Assembly (NCBI RefSeq): GCF_008386695.1
Contig: NZ_VUOC01000004.1
Span: 186,001-250,000 of the forward strand
Origin: Chitinophaga agrisoli
Lineage (GTDB): Bacteria > Bacteroidota > Bacteroidia > Chitinophagales > Chitinophagaceae
Reading direction: 5' to 3'
DNA: 64,000 bases
Below are positions 8,013 to 17,613 of the stretch, piece by piece (within the stretch, counting starts at the first letter, position 1; each line of letters opens with the position of its first letter). The notes beneath the pieces are model-generated. The model was not told the origin of the DNA. It saw only the letters and a list, made by a program, of their open reading frames with translations, and did no database searches. The position numbers were made by a program, and so were the translations under genes.

Positions 8013-9161
8013 ATGCAATCAGCCAGACTGGAATATCTGCTACAACAGCACACAACCGCCTCCCTTACACCGCAAGAACAGCAAGAGCTCGATCTCTTCC
8101 TTGCCAACGAAGGGAACCGGGACGATTTTACCGCCATCGTCACATCCATGCTGGCCCAACAACAACCAACCACAGACCTTCCAACACACTGGCACAACAT
8201 ACCAGACCGCATACTCGCCATGGACAAACCAACGCCCATAAAGCGCCTACCAGTCTGGAAACAAATCGCCGCCGCGGCCGCAATCCTGGCATTGCTCATC
8301 GCCGGCGGAACATTATGGTTCTCCCATAAAACCCCGGCGCCAATAGCCCAACAGCCGCATATACCACCCGGCTCCAACAAAGCTATCCTCACCCTGGCAA
8401 ACGGTTCCACTATCCCCCTGGATAGCAACGGCAACCAACTCATCCACCAGGGCAACACCGCCATACGCCAAACCGGCGGCCTGCTGCACTATGATAACAA
8501 CAACAACACAGCAACCGCCATCAGCTACAACACCCTCACCACGCCCCGTGGCGGCCAGTTCCAGGTACGTTTACCAGACGGTACCCAGGCCTGGCTCAAT
8601 GCGGCCAGCTCCCTGCGCTACCCTACCCTTTTTACCGGCCTGCAACGCATCGTAGAAGTTACTGGCGAGGTCTATTTCGAAGTGGCCGCCAACGCTGCCC
8701 AGCCCTTTATTGTACAATCCAGCGGACTGGAAATTACCGTACTGGGCACCCACTTCAACGTAAACACCTATAAAGATGACGGCACATTACGTGTCACCCT
8801 CCTCGAAGGCGCCGTAAAGGTTAAGGGCGACGGGAGCCCCGTTACCTTGCAACCCGGTCAGGAAGCAATCATCAGCAACAATAACATCAACATCGCAACA
8901 GCAGATGAAGAACAGGCCATGGCCTGGAAGAACGGCTTCTTCGTATTCCGCAACGCCAGCATCGGAATGGTCTTCAACCAGCTAAGCCGCTGGTACAATA
9001 TGGATGTACAATACAACGAGAATTTAAAAGACAAACGCTTCGTAGGCAAAATGCCCCGCAGCTATTCACTTGAAGAGATTTCAGCCGTTTTAAACGAAAG
9101 CGGCGTCTATATAACGATAGTCGGCAATAAAATACAAATACAAGAACCAACCAACCATTGA
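8013..9161 (+). CDS. FecR-family anti-sigma factor
   Basis: 382 residues. A cytoplasmic N-terminal sigma-binding region (1-80) is followed by one membrane helix (IAAAAAILALLIAGGTLWF, near 87-106), a periplasmic FecR domain (TPRGGQFQVRLPDGTQAWLNAAS near 178, then EVTGEVYFEVA and LGTHFNVNTY) and a C-terminal DUF4974 domain ending in the secretin/TonB short-domain-like FVGKMPRSYSLEEISAVLNESG. It holds the upstream sigma factor inactive until the STN domain of the SusC receptor transmits substrate binding. It lies 78 bp before susC, and the arrangement sigma, anti-sigma, susC, susD is canonical. Confidence 0.95.
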   Translation: MQSARLEYLLQQHTTASLTPQEQQELDLFLANEGNRDDFTAIVTSMLAQQQPTTDLPTHWHNIPDRILAMDKPTPIKRLPVWKQIAAAAAILALLIAGGTLWFSHKTPAPIAQQPHIPPGSNKAILTLANGSTIPLDSNGNQLIHQGNTAIRQTGGLLHYDNNNNTATAISYNTLTTPRGGQFQVRLPDGTQAWLNAASSLRYPTLFTGLQRIVEVTGEVYFEVAANAAQPFIVQSSGLEITVLGTHFNVNTYKDDGTLRVTLLEGAVKVKGDGSPVTLQPGQEAIISNNNINIATADEEQAMAWKNGFFVFRNASIGMVFNQLSRWYNMDVQYNENLKDKRFVGKMPRSYSLEEISAVLNESGVYITIVGNKIQIQEPTNH

Positions 9162-9239
9162 CGGGAGTATCCCGCGGGTACTCTCCGTCTTTTTTAGAAA
9201 GAGGAAAAAGAAACAATCAATATCAACCAAATTACTGCT

Positions 9240-12200
9240 ATGTCTGTAAACCTTCTATCCCGGTTACAGCCGGGCGATCTATGTCCGTCAACCAAAATAT
9301 TACGAGCTATGAAGTGGTCAGTTATACTGCTGTTCATCGGCATGTTAAGCGCCCATGGCGCCGCTTTCTCCCAGAAGATCACCATCTCCGGCAGGAACAT
9401 GCGCCTGGAAAATGTGCTCAGCGAGATCGAGCGCCAAAGCGGCTACCAGTTTTGGTACGAGGCCGGTATGTTAAACAATGCCCGCGCCATCGACATCAAT
9501 GTAAAGAACATGGCGCTCGAAGAAGTGCTCGATAAAAGCCTCAAAGCGCAGCACATCCGCTGGAAGATCGTCAAACAAACGATCATCCTCACCAAAGAGA
9601 AAAACACCGTACAGGAGGCGGCATTGCCCGCGCAGCTGATCAGCGGCGTGGTGGTGGATGGCCTCTCCTTTATGCCGCTGCCCGGCGCTTCCATCCGTCT
9701 GAAAAGCAATAACAAATACAGCGTCACGGATGCGGAAGGCCATTTTTCCGTGCCTACAGACCTGCAGGCAGATCAGCTTCAGGTTACCTTTATCGGCTAC
9801 CAGCCGCTATCCGTACACTGGGCGGCGGGCGATAAGCTGCGCATCCGCCTCTTCCCGGCCCCGGCCAAACTAAATGAGACCGTTATCACCGGCTACAGCG
9901 AAAAGAAAGTTGGCGAGCTTACCGGCTCTATCCAAAAGATCTCCGGCGATGCCCTCCGCAGAGGCATCACCACCTCTGACCCGGTATCGCTGTTGAAAGG
10001 CTGGGCCACGGGTTTGTACATCTCTGAACAACAGGCGGGGGATCCTACCAGCAGCGGCGGACAAATATTCGTACGCGGCCAGAGCAGCGTCGTAGGCGTA
10101 GGGGTTGACCAGGCCAACGAGTTCGCCATGCCCACGCAGAACTACGGCCCGCTCCTGGTGCTGGACGGCGTTATCATGCCCAACCAGAACCTCAAGGAGA
10201 TCGTCACCCCGCAGGAGATCCAGGATATTACCATCCTCAAAGATGCCGCCGCCACGGCCATCTATGGCTCCCGCGCTGCCGCCGGCGTACTGGTGGTGAA
10301 CACCAAAAGAGGCAAACTGGGCAAAACCCGCGTCAACGCAGAGGTAAAATATGGCCTCAACCATCCCAGCCGCGGCCCGGTACGTTTTCTCAGCGCACAG
10401 GAACTGTATGATCTTCAGAAATCATACTATACAGAAAATTACAGTATCAACAACGCCGCACTGTCGCCCACTTATCCCACGCTGCAGGCCTATCTCGATA
10501 ACCGCCTCCCATCACAGGAAGAGGTTGCCCATCCCTACGATTGGGAGAAATACGGTTTTCTCAACAGCAACACCAAAGAGGTGAATGTGAACGCCAGCGG
10601 CGGCAACGAAAAAACGCGGTTTTATACCGGCGCCTCTTATTACAATGAACAATCCACCGCTGTAATGAACGGCTTAAAACGTATGAGCTTCCGCTTGAAT
10701 CTCGATACCCGTCTTTCAGACCGCCTTACCTCCAGCATCGCTATCAACGCCATCATCAACAACGGGCGGCAGCAATACTCCAGCACCGGCACTTTCCTGT
10801 ATTCGCTGGTACCCTGGGCTAACCCGTATAATGCAGACGGTACCATCCGCCCCTCGCTGGATTATAAGATGAATGGCAGCATGCAACAGAACGAGAACCC
10901 CTTGTTCGAGGATCAGTACAACTACGTTGGCCTCCGTTCACAGCTGCTCTTCGGCTCTGCCAAACTGGATTATAAGATCACAGACTGGCTCAGTATTTCT
11001 ACCACTAACTCCGGTAACCTGAATTACAATAAAACAGAGCGTTATATGGATGCCCGGTCCTTTGGCGGCTCTGGCACCATCTATTCTCCCAAAGGTTACC
11101 TGGGCACTACCACCAATTACCTGAGCTCCTACCTTACCTCTAACCAGCTTAACTTCCGTAAAAGCTTTGGCGAGCATACCATCCGCGCGCTGGCAGCCAT
11201 GGAGTTTGGCCTCACGCATGTAGAAGATATCCGGGTGAATGTGAACAACGTACGGGCAGGTTACCCCGTTATATCCCTGGGCCGCCAGGTGGGCCCTTCT
11301 TATGATTACTCCAGCTTTGGCATCATCCCTACCAAAGCCGGTAACGTAGAAGGTGGTAAGGAAGAACGCGGCGTATACTCCATGTTTGGCGAAGCCGGTT
11401 ACACCTACCACGGCCGCTACAGCCTCAACGCCTCCCTCCGCAGGGATGCTTCCAGCAGCTTTGGCAAGGATAACCGTTATGGTACCTTTTACTCCGTAGG
11501 CGGCGCCTGGATAGTAAGCGAAGAACGTTTCCTCGCACAGCAAAAATGGCTCAGCAATCTTAAACTGCGCCTCAATTACGGCACCAATGGCTCCCAACTG
11601 GGCGATAACTTCCTGTCTAACACCCTTTACCAGCCCCGCACTACCTACAGCGGCCAAACCGGCGCCACAATAGTGGTGCTGGGCAATCCAGACCTGCGTT
11701 GGGAGATCACCAAAACGCTCAGCAGCGGCATCGATCTGGGGCTGTTTAACCGTGTAACGGCCAGCGTGGATTATTACCGCCGCCGTTCAGACGATCTGCT
11801 GCAAAAAGTGGCCCTGACCTCCCTGGCTGGTTTTGACAGCCAGTGGCAAAATGTGGCCAGCGTGCAGAACCGCGGTGTAGAGATCCTTATCAACTCAGAT
11901 AATATCGTGCACAAGAATTTCCGCTGGAATATGAGCTTCAACGTCACCTTCAACAAGAATAAGATCCTCCATGTGGCTAACGACTCCCTCCGCCAGGGCT
12001 TCTATACCTCCAACAGCTTTTACCTCAAAGCCGGCGAAGATATCAATAGCCTCAAGGCCGTCAAATACGCCGGCGTAGATGCCCAAACCGGCCAGCCCCT
12101 GTTTGAAAAACTCCTCTTCGATGCCAAAGGCAATGTAACCGGCAAGGAACTGGTACACACCCCGGAAGAAGTGGATGCAGGCACAGATACCCGCCAGTTC

Positions 12201-12737
12201 CAGACCATTGGCTCTTTTCAGCCAAAATATTACGGTGGATGGAATAACAGCTTCAGCTACAAACAATTCACCCTCAGCGCCCTTGTCACCTTTGCCGTGA
12301 AATATATTATGGTGGATGATCTGGCACAACAGATGCAGGGTTACTATGTAGATACGTACAACCAATTAGCCTACCGTAAATCCCAGCATGTCTGGACCAA
12401 ACCCGGACAAACAGACGCCACAGAGCCTTCCATCTACTACCAGGCCAACACGCCCTGGAGCGGCACCAGCAAATTCATGCACGATGGCACCCATGCCCGC
12501 CTGCGCAGCGTAAGGCTTAGCTATGACCTGCCAGCTTCGCTGCTCACCCGTCTCCGCCTGGCTAACTGCCAGGTATATATCAGCGGTGATAACCTGTACA
12601 CCTGGTACTCAAAGGATATCATGGCGGCTGATCCGGAAGGCCCTTCCGTAGGCCAGGCGCAGGACTTTGGTACCTCCGTCGGCTCCGGCGTAGGCGCGCC
12701 CCGCCGGTATGTATTTGGTTTACAGGTAGGTTTTTAA
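9240..12737 (+). CDS. SusC/RagA TonB-dependent outer-membrane transporter with STN signalling domain
   Basis: 1165 residues. Order of parts: a long positively charged leader and signal peptide ending near AAFSQ (residue 45), an STN domain (KITISGRNMRLENVLSEIE... about 47-115), a carboxypeptidase-regulatory-like beta domain (ISGVVVDGLSFMPLPGASI, about 138-215), a plug with IFVRGQSSVVG and TAIYGSRAAAGVLVVNT, and a 22-strand barrel ending in VFGLQVGF with a terminal Phe. It imports a bound oligomer through the outer membrane powered by TonB, with SusD as lid. The STN domain couples it to FecR/FecI. The operon encodes no polysaccharide-degrading enzyme, so the ligand cannot be predicted. Confidence 0.96.
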   Translation: MSVNLLSRLQPGDLCPSTKILRAMKWSVILLFIGMLSAHGAAFSQKITISGRNMRLENVLSEIERQSGYQFWYEAGMLNNARAIDINVKNMALEEVLDKSLKAQHIRWKIVKQTIILTKEKNTVQEAALPAQLISGVVVDGLSFMPLPGASIRLKSNNKYSVTDAEGHFSVPTDLQADQLQVTFIGYQPLSVHWAAGDKLRIRLFPAPAKLNETVITGYSEKKVGELTGSIQKISGDALRRGITTSDPVSLLKGWATGLYISEQQAGDPTSSGGQIFVRGQSSVVGVGVDQANEFAMPTQNYGPLLVLDGVIMPNQNLKEIVTPQEIQDITILKDAAATAIYGSRAAAGVLVVNTKRGKLGKTRVNAEVKYGLNHPSRGPVRFLSAQELYDLQKSYYTENYSINNAALSPTYPTLQAYLDNRLPSQEEVAHPYDWEKYGFLNSNTKEVNVNASGGNEKTRFYTGASYYNEQSTAVMNGLKRMSFRLNLDTRLSDRLTSSIAINAIINNGRQQYSSTGTFLYSLVPWANPYNADGTIRPSLDYKMNGSMQQNENPLFEDQYNYVGLRSQLLFGSAKLDYKITDWLSISTTNSGNLNYNKTERYMDARSFGGSGTIYSPKGYLGTTTNYLSSYLTSNQLNFRKSFGEHTIRALAAMEFGLTHVEDIRVNVNNVRAGYPVISLGRQVGPSYDYSSFGIIPTKAGNVEGGKEERGVYSMFGEAGYTYHGRYSLNASLRRDASSSFGKDNRYGTFYSVGGAWIVSEERFLAQQKWLSNLKLRLNYGTNGSQLGDNFLSNTLYQPRTTYSGQTGATIVVLGNPDLRWEITKTLSSGIDLGLFNRVTASVDYYRRRSDDLLQKVALTSLAGFDSQWQNVASVQNRGVEILINSDNIVHKNFRWNMSFNVTFNKNKILHVANDSLRQGFYTSNSFYLKAGEDINSLKAVKYAGVDAQTGQPLFEKLLFDAKGNVTGKELVHTPEEVDAGTDTRQFQTIGSFQPKYYGGWNNSFSYKQFTLSALVTFAVKYIMVDDLAQQMQGYYVDTYNQLAYRKSQHVWTKPGQTDATEPSIYYQANTPWSGTSKFMHDGTHARLRSVRLSYDLPASLLTRLRLANCQVYISGDNLYTWYSKDIMAADPEGPSVGQAQDFGTSVGSGVGAPRRYVFGLQVGF

Positions 12738-12758
12738 CCACATCTAAAAAAGAAAATA

Positions 12759-14210
12759 ATGAAAAGGATCCACTACTATATACTTATAGCTGCCCTGGCG
12801 CTAAGCGCCTGCGATGGCAAGATTGACGATATCCGGCCGCTCACCAAGATCGATAAGGAGGGCGAGCTGTCCTCTCTGGAAGGCATAGAGGAAACTACCG
12901 TTGGCGCTTATGTAATGCTCACCACACTCCAGCGGGTATGGCTCGACTTTGGCGAAAGCCGTGGCAACAACGTCACCCTGCAGGAATGGGCGCCGGCCAG
13001 CAAGAATACAGACGCTTTTTTCTTCCGTAACAGCAATGGCCCTACGTCCGGTTACAGCGTAGAGATGTTCCGGAGTGCCTACCAGCTCATCGTAAGCATA
13101 AACGTTACGTTGGAAGGTATGCGGGACTTTGAGCAAACCGGTTACGCCGGCCTTACCCAGGAAGAGAAAGACCGTTTCCAGTACGCCCGTGGCGAGAACC
13201 TTTTCCTCCGGGCCTTTACCTATTTTAACCTGGTGCGCGCTTTTGGCAAACCCTATTACCAGGGTGGCGGCAGCGGCCCGTCAGTGCCCTTAAAACTGAG
13301 CAGTAGCCTGGATGATGTACCTGCCCCGGCCACCGTAGCAGAAGTATACAATTTCATTATAGACGAACTGCAAACAGCCGCTCAGCTCATGAAAGCCCCG
13401 GTTACCAGAACAAATGCCTTTGCCACCACCGCTGCTGCCTGGGCCCTCCTCAGCCGTGTGTACCTGTATAAAGGCGGCGCCGTGGCCAGTCCGGATAATA
13501 CCGCCAACCAGCAGGTCATCCTTTATACAGATAGCGTGCTTACCCAAACATCCGGCCGCTACGCCCTCCAGCAGGGCGATGCCTATCGCAATATGTTTGG
13601 CGATGATGAAACCGGCGCCATAGGCCGCTCCAAAGGCCAGGACAACAAAGAATACATTTTCGCCTATGACAACACCACCGGCGGCTCTGATCTGGGACAG
13701 CTCTTCCATTTTGACGCTATCTACAACGTGGGCGCCATCTTCCTGCCATCTTCGGACCTGCGGCAACAATTCACGGCAGCAGATATACGGGGTAGTTTCT
13801 TTAAGCTGAATGTAAACTCTAACTATACAGAAACCACCAAATGGCTGGTCCTCAACGAAGCCTGGATCACCTACGGGCCCAACGGATTCCTGCGCCTGGG
13901 AGAGATCTACCTGAACCGGGCAGAAGCCGCCGCCAAACTAAAGAACTATACCGCCGCCCGGGATGCGCTTACCATCATCCATACCCGCGCAGGCCTGCCC
14001 GCCGCAGATATTATCAGTCTGCCGGATACGGACCTGCTTACCGCCATATTAAAGGAACGCCGCCTGGAACTGGCCTTTGAAGGCCATGCGGGCTACGATT
14101 ATTTCCGCAATGGCCTGCCCATGACCCGCATCGCCGCGGATAATAACGGCAGTGCGCTCACTATTCAACCGGATGATCCTAAAATTGTATTCACCTTACC
14201 CACTAATTAA
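12759..14210 (+). CDS. SusD/RagB-type surface lipoprotein
   Basis: 483 residues with a lipoprotein signal (LIAALALSACDGK; Cys at about 18). The N-terminal TPR-like SusD core is visible (FLRAFTYFNLVRAFGKPYY near 148, a typical SusD signature), and a C-terminal RagB region contains the LGEIYLNRAEAAAKL and LKERRLELAFEGHAGYDYFR motifs. It binds ligand at the cell surface and caps the SusC barrel. It starts 21 bp after susC and is certainly co-transcribed. The C terminus is slightly shorter than many homologues but ends in a normal IVFTLPTN motif. Confidence 0.95.
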   Translation: MKRIHYYILIAALALSACDGKIDDIRPLTKIDKEGELSSLEGIEETTVGAYVMLTTLQRVWLDFGESRGNNVTLQEWAPASKNTDAFFFRNSNGPTSGYSVEMFRSAYQLIVSINVTLEGMRDFEQTGYAGLTQEEKDRFQYARGENLFLRAFTYFNLVRAFGKPYYQGGGSGPSVPLKLSSSLDDVPAPATVAEVYNFIIDELQTAAQLMKAPVTRTNAFATTAAAWALLSRVYLYKGGAVASPDNTANQQVILYTDSVLTQTSGRYALQQGDAYRNMFGDDETGAIGRSKGQDNKEYIFAYDNTTGGSDLGQLFHFDAIYNVGAIFLPSSDLRQQFTAADIRGSFFKLNVNSNYTETTKWLVLNEAWITYGPNGFLRLGEIYLNRAEAAAKLKNYTAARDALTIIHTRAGLPAADIISLPDTDLLTAILKERRLELAFEGHAGYDYFRNGLPMTRIAADNNGSALTIQPDDPKIVFTLPTN

Positions 14211-14246
14211 TAAAACGACTAACTAATAAAACGAAAACCAGATAAC

Positions 14247-15323
14247 ATGAAAAGAACATGCTTCCTTGCCATTACCTTAGCCGCCATGGCATTCTCCTGC
14301 CAGGGGCAACAAAAGGACAAACTAACCCTCACCGGCCATATCAGGGGCCTGCAGGACTCCGTGATACACATCTACTATGATGGAGAGCACGCCGATACCG
14401 TGCCCGTACAGGATGGCCATTTCACCTGGAGCCGCCGCCTGCCGGAGCCGGCCAAATTATTCGTGACCACCAGCCGCCGCTACCTGGAATTCTTCGGAGA
14501 GAACGGAACTATGCAGCTTAGCGCACATATCGACTCTACAGAGCAGATGCAGGTCACCGGCTCCCCCGTACAGGACGAATACCAGGCCTATAAAAACTCC
14601 TTAAAGGATATCGAGGAGAAAGAATACCCCCTCTACGATGAATACGCCAAAGTAAAGGGTAACGAAGCCGCTACCGCCAAAATAGACGATCAGCTGGAAG
14701 AATATCGCAAACAAACCCGCGAGCGGACACTGAACTATATCAGTCAGCACCCCGCCAGCGTCGTAAGCGCCAACCTGGTAGCCGGTATGGCCTCTATGGG
14801 CGAATATTCCAAAGTACTCACCGCCTACAACCAGCTGGCTCCTTCCGTCAGGAATACCGCTACCGGCAAAAAGATCGTAAAACGGCTCGAAGTGCTTAAA
14901 CGCAGCGCTATCGGCGCCAAAATGAAGGACTTTACCCAGGCAGATCCCGCCGGCAAGCCCTTCCAGTCATCCGCGCTCCGTGGCAAATATGTGCTGGTAG
15001 ATTTCTGGGCCAGCTGGTGCGGCCCCTGTCGGGCAGAGAACCCCAATGTGCTCAAGGCCTACAACACCTACAAGGATAAGAATTTCACCGTACTGGGCGT
15101 ATCGTTGGATGATAAGGCGGACCGCTGGCAAAAAGCCATTAAGGAAGACGGTATGCCCTGGCAGCAGGTATCTGACCTTAAAGGCTGGAAGAACGAGGTA
15201 TCCAACTACTACGGTATCAACGGCATCCCCAGCAATTTCCTCATCGATCCGCAGGGTAACATCGTTGCCAAGGACCTGAGGGGCGTTGCCCTGCAGCGCA
15301 AGCTGGCAGAAGTGATCCAATAA
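14247..15323 (+). CDS. DUF4369 plus thioredoxin-fold (TlpA-like) lipoprotein
   Basis: 358 residues. A lipoprotein-like signal (ITLAAMAFSCQGQ) is followed by a DUF4369 beta domain (about 25-125), a helical linker and a C-terminal TlpA/AhpC thioredoxin domain with the redox motif WASWCGPCR near residue 254 and the cis-Pro segment GIPSNFLIDPQG near 329. It should act as a periplasmic disulfide reductase. Such proteins regularly end SusCD operons in Chitinophaga-like genomes; a maintenance role for imported or exported proteins is inferred. It starts 36 bp after susD. Confidence 0.9.
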   Translation: MKRTCFLAITLAAMAFSCQGQQKDKLTLTGHIRGLQDSVIHIYYDGEHADTVPVQDGHFTWSRRLPEPAKLFVTTSRRYLEFFGENGTMQLSAHIDSTEQMQVTGSPVQDEYQAYKNSLKDIEEKEYPLYDEYAKVKGNEAATAKIDDQLEEYRKQTRERTLNYISQHPASVVSANLVAGMASMGEYSKVLTAYNQLAPSVRNTATGKKIVKRLEVLKRSAIGAKMKDFTQADPAGKPFQSSALRGKYVLVDFWASWCGPCRAENPNVLKAYNTYKDKNFTVLGVSLDDKADRWQKAIKEDGMPWQQVSDLKGWKNEVSNYYGINGIPSNFLIDPQGNIVAKDLRGVALQRKLAEVIQ

Positions 15324-15339
15324 CATCCATATCCTGCAT

Positions 15340-16569
15340 ATGAACACAGCGTTTATGCTTCCGGTTGCCTTCCTGCTCCATGTAACCGTACAGGGGCAGG
15401 CCCTGCAACCCTTCACCTTAACAGGTACGGTAAAAGGTATGCCCACAGGTACCATCTACCTTAGCTACCCCGTTTCGGAAGATCAGTACCAGCAAGATAG
15501 CGCCGTCCTGCAAAACGGGCGCTTTACCATCAAAGGCGCGCTGCCAGGCCCGGTATCCGGCGTTATTTACCGGGATAAGAACCTGATCATGAGCCCCACC
15601 GCAGATCTCATGAACGTTTTCCTGCAACCCGGCCAAATGACGGTCACACTGGAAAAAGGTCACTTCCCCGAAGGTCATCTCCAGGGTTCCGCCCCCCAGG
15701 AAGAGCTGGATGCCCTCGAAAAAGAACGGGCGCCTGTCAACCGGCAGCTGCGGCCTTTATCCATTGCTTTCGATGAAGGAAACAACGCCTACATAGCCGC
15801 CATGCGCGCCAAAAAGGACGAGGCCTTTCTAAAGCCGCTAAAAGCTTCGCTGGATAGTATCAAGGAAAATATGGAGCCTTTTTACGAAGCCATGGACCAG
15901 GTAGACAGCAGCTTTATCAGCCAGCATCCCGCCTCCTACGTAAGCGCTTATCTCTTACGCTACAAGGTCAGCGGCATGCCCCTCCGGCAAGGCGAAGCAG
16001 CATACGCAAAACTCTCCCCGGACATCCGGCAAAGCCTGTACGGGAAAGCCATCCGCACAGAGCTGGATGGCCTCCGCAAAGGCTCCCCCGGCAGCGTGGC
16101 CTATACATTCACCAAAACAGATATCAACGGCCAGGAGCTAAGCCTGGCCGCCCTCAAAGGCAAATACGTGCTCCTGGATTTCTGGGCCAGCTGGTGTGGC
16201 CCCTGCCGCAAAGGCAACCCGCATCTCAAAAACCTGTACCACCAGTACAAGGATAAAGGCCTCGAGATCATCGGCATCTCCGATGATGACCGCGCTGCCG
16301 CCGCCTGGAAAAAAGCCGTGGCGGAAGACGGCATCGGCATCTGGAAACACGTACTCCGCGGACTGGACATGGACAAACGCCGTACAGGCCAGCCCAACCC
16401 GGAAGACATCAGCGATCATTACGGCATCCACAGCCTGCCCACCAAAATACTGATTGACCCTAATGGCAACATCATTGGCCGTTACGGCGGTGGCGGCGAA
16501 GACGATGACGCCATGGATAAAAAGCTGGCGGCCCTGTTTGGGCCAGGGCATAACAGCAAGGAGGATTGA
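15340..16569 (+). CDS. Second DUF4369 plus thioredoxin-fold protein
   Basis: 409 residues, with the same architecture as the preceding gene: signal sequence (MLPVAFLLHVTVQGQA), DUF4369 domain at about 25-125, long helical linker, thioredoxin domain with WASWCGPCR near residue 284 and the cis-Pro loop SLPTKILIDPNG near 365. It differs by a longer linker and an acidic glycine-rich C-terminal extension (GGGGEDDDAMDKK). It starts 16 bp after the first copy and ends just before a strong terminator, so it is the last gene of the operon. It has diverged well beyond a recent duplication. Confidence 0.9.
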   Translation: MNTAFMLPVAFLLHVTVQGQALQPFTLTGTVKGMPTGTIYLSYPVSEDQYQQDSAVLQNGRFTIKGALPGPVSGVIYRDKNLIMSPTADLMNVFLQPGQMTVTLEKGHFPEGHLQGSAPQEELDALEKERAPVNRQLRPLSIAFDEGNNAYIAAMRAKKDEAFLKPLKASLDSIKENMEPFYEAMDQVDSSFISQHPASYVSAYLLRYKVSGMPLRQGEAAYAKLSPDIRQSLYGKAIRTELDGLRKGSPGSVAYTFTKTDINGQELSLAALKGKYVLLDFWASWCGPCRKGNPHLKNLYHQYKDKGLEIIGISDDDRAAAAWKKAVAEDGIGIWKHVLRGLDMDKRRTGQPNPEDISDHYGIHSLPTKILIDPNGNIIGRYGGGGEDDDAMDKKLAALFGPGHNSKED

Positions 16570-16573
16570 CATG

Positions 16574-16604
16574 AAAAAAGGAGGCCGTTACTGGCCTCCT
16601 TTTA
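16574..16604. terminator. Bidirectional terminator closing the SusCD operon
   Basis: Arms AAAAGGAGGCC and GGCCTCCTTTT with A and T runs on both sides serve the + operon and the convergent lipoprotein gene. Confidence 0.9.
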
Positions 16605-16623
16605 TTTAAATATCTTCCAGGTA

Positions 16624-17475
16624 TCAATAGGAAAATTTCCTTGTACGGGTCTTATACAAACTGCCCGCAAATGTTTGCGTAGACACTACCTTCGTGAGCT
16701 GCTGATCGGCATTATAAGTATAGGTAAAAGCATTGACCGTCGTCGTTTGCGTAGTGTTAATAAACGTGCTGCCTGTACACATGTTTTTGTTAAACCATGT
16801 CTGTTGATCTGCTATATCATTCATACCAAGCGCACTATTATCGTTAAACAAAGAAAGTGATTTGAAAATATTCGGATCACTGTTATAGGTCAATGTGCTT
16901 TCACCAGTAAAAAGGCCTCCGGAATATGACTTTATTTTAGTGATATTACCATCCGTCACCTCGTATATATAATACGCGCCCAGGCTGAGTTCCCCATTCG
17001 GACCGACCGCGTAGCTGCTGTTTTTTGAAACAACACCGTTTGTATATTCAAACACATTTCTATTTTCATCGTTACCTTGCTTATGGCTGATTTGCGTTAG
17101 CTGGTTAGCTGCATTGTAAGTATAGGTAACGGTTGTGATCGAACCATTATCCTTCAGCACCATCTGGCTAAGATTTCCGGCGTCGTTATAAGTCCCGATC
17201 AGCGAATCCTCCCAGGAAACATTGACAACATTTTTCATCCGGTTGTTTGCGTCATAATTAAACACAAATGTTGTATCATCAACACCCGTCCCCTGTATCA
17301 TGCCAATGAAATTATGACTGGCGGGCTGGGATGTGTCAACCGGGCTTTCATCGTCCCCCGGTGTCTCAGTCTCAGGTTTCGGGTTATCTTCAGTTTTACT
17401 ACAGGAAACAAACGCCGTAAACGCGCATAATAATGCAGGAATAACAAATCTCATTTTCATAAGTATGGGTTTCAT
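16624..17475 (-). CDS. Lipoprotein with YD-like repeats (paralogue A)
   Basis: 283 residues from ATG 17475, chosen because the paralogue at 17614-18462 starts at the same place (MKPI). The lipoprotein signal ends at AFVSC. The body contains repeated strands of the form YNxxGN or YNAANQLTxI (three to four copies), reminiscent of RHS/YD beta-hairpin repeats, so a surface or periplasmic beta-structure is likely. No enzymatic residues are recognised. It is convergent with the SusCD operon and in tandem with its paralogue, with about 140 bp and a terminator between, so they are probably expressed separately. Confidence 0.72.
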   Translation of the reverse strand: MKPILMKMRFVIPALLCAFTAFVSCSKTEDNPKPETETPGDDESPVDTSQPASHNFIGMIQGTGVDDTTFVFNYDANNRMKNVVNVSWEDSLIGTYNDAGNLSQMVLKDNGSITTVTYTYNAANQLTQISHKQGNDENRNVFEYTNGVVSKNSSYAVGPNGELSLGAYYIYEVTDGNITKIKSYSGGLFTGESTLTYNSDPNIFKSLSLFNDNSALGMNDIADQQTWFNKNMCTGSTFINTTQTTTVNAFTYTYNADQQLTKVVSTQTFAGSLYKTRTRKFSY

Positions 17476-17557
17476 GAACCGCAAAACTAACTATTTCAGC
17501 TTAGTTAAAAATAACATATATGGGTGAGCAGCGCCTTCATCTTCGCTTTAACACATA

Positions 17558-17590
17558 TAAAAAATCCCGGCCGCAAGCTGCAACCGGGAT
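17558..17590 (-). terminator. Terminator of lipoprotein paralogue B
   Basis: On the minus strand, arms ATCCCGG and CCGGGAT are followed by TTTTTT, 24 bp after the stop of the 17614-18462 gene. Confidence 0.8.
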
Positions 17591-17613
17591 AGGCTATAAA
17601 CCATTAACTTCTT

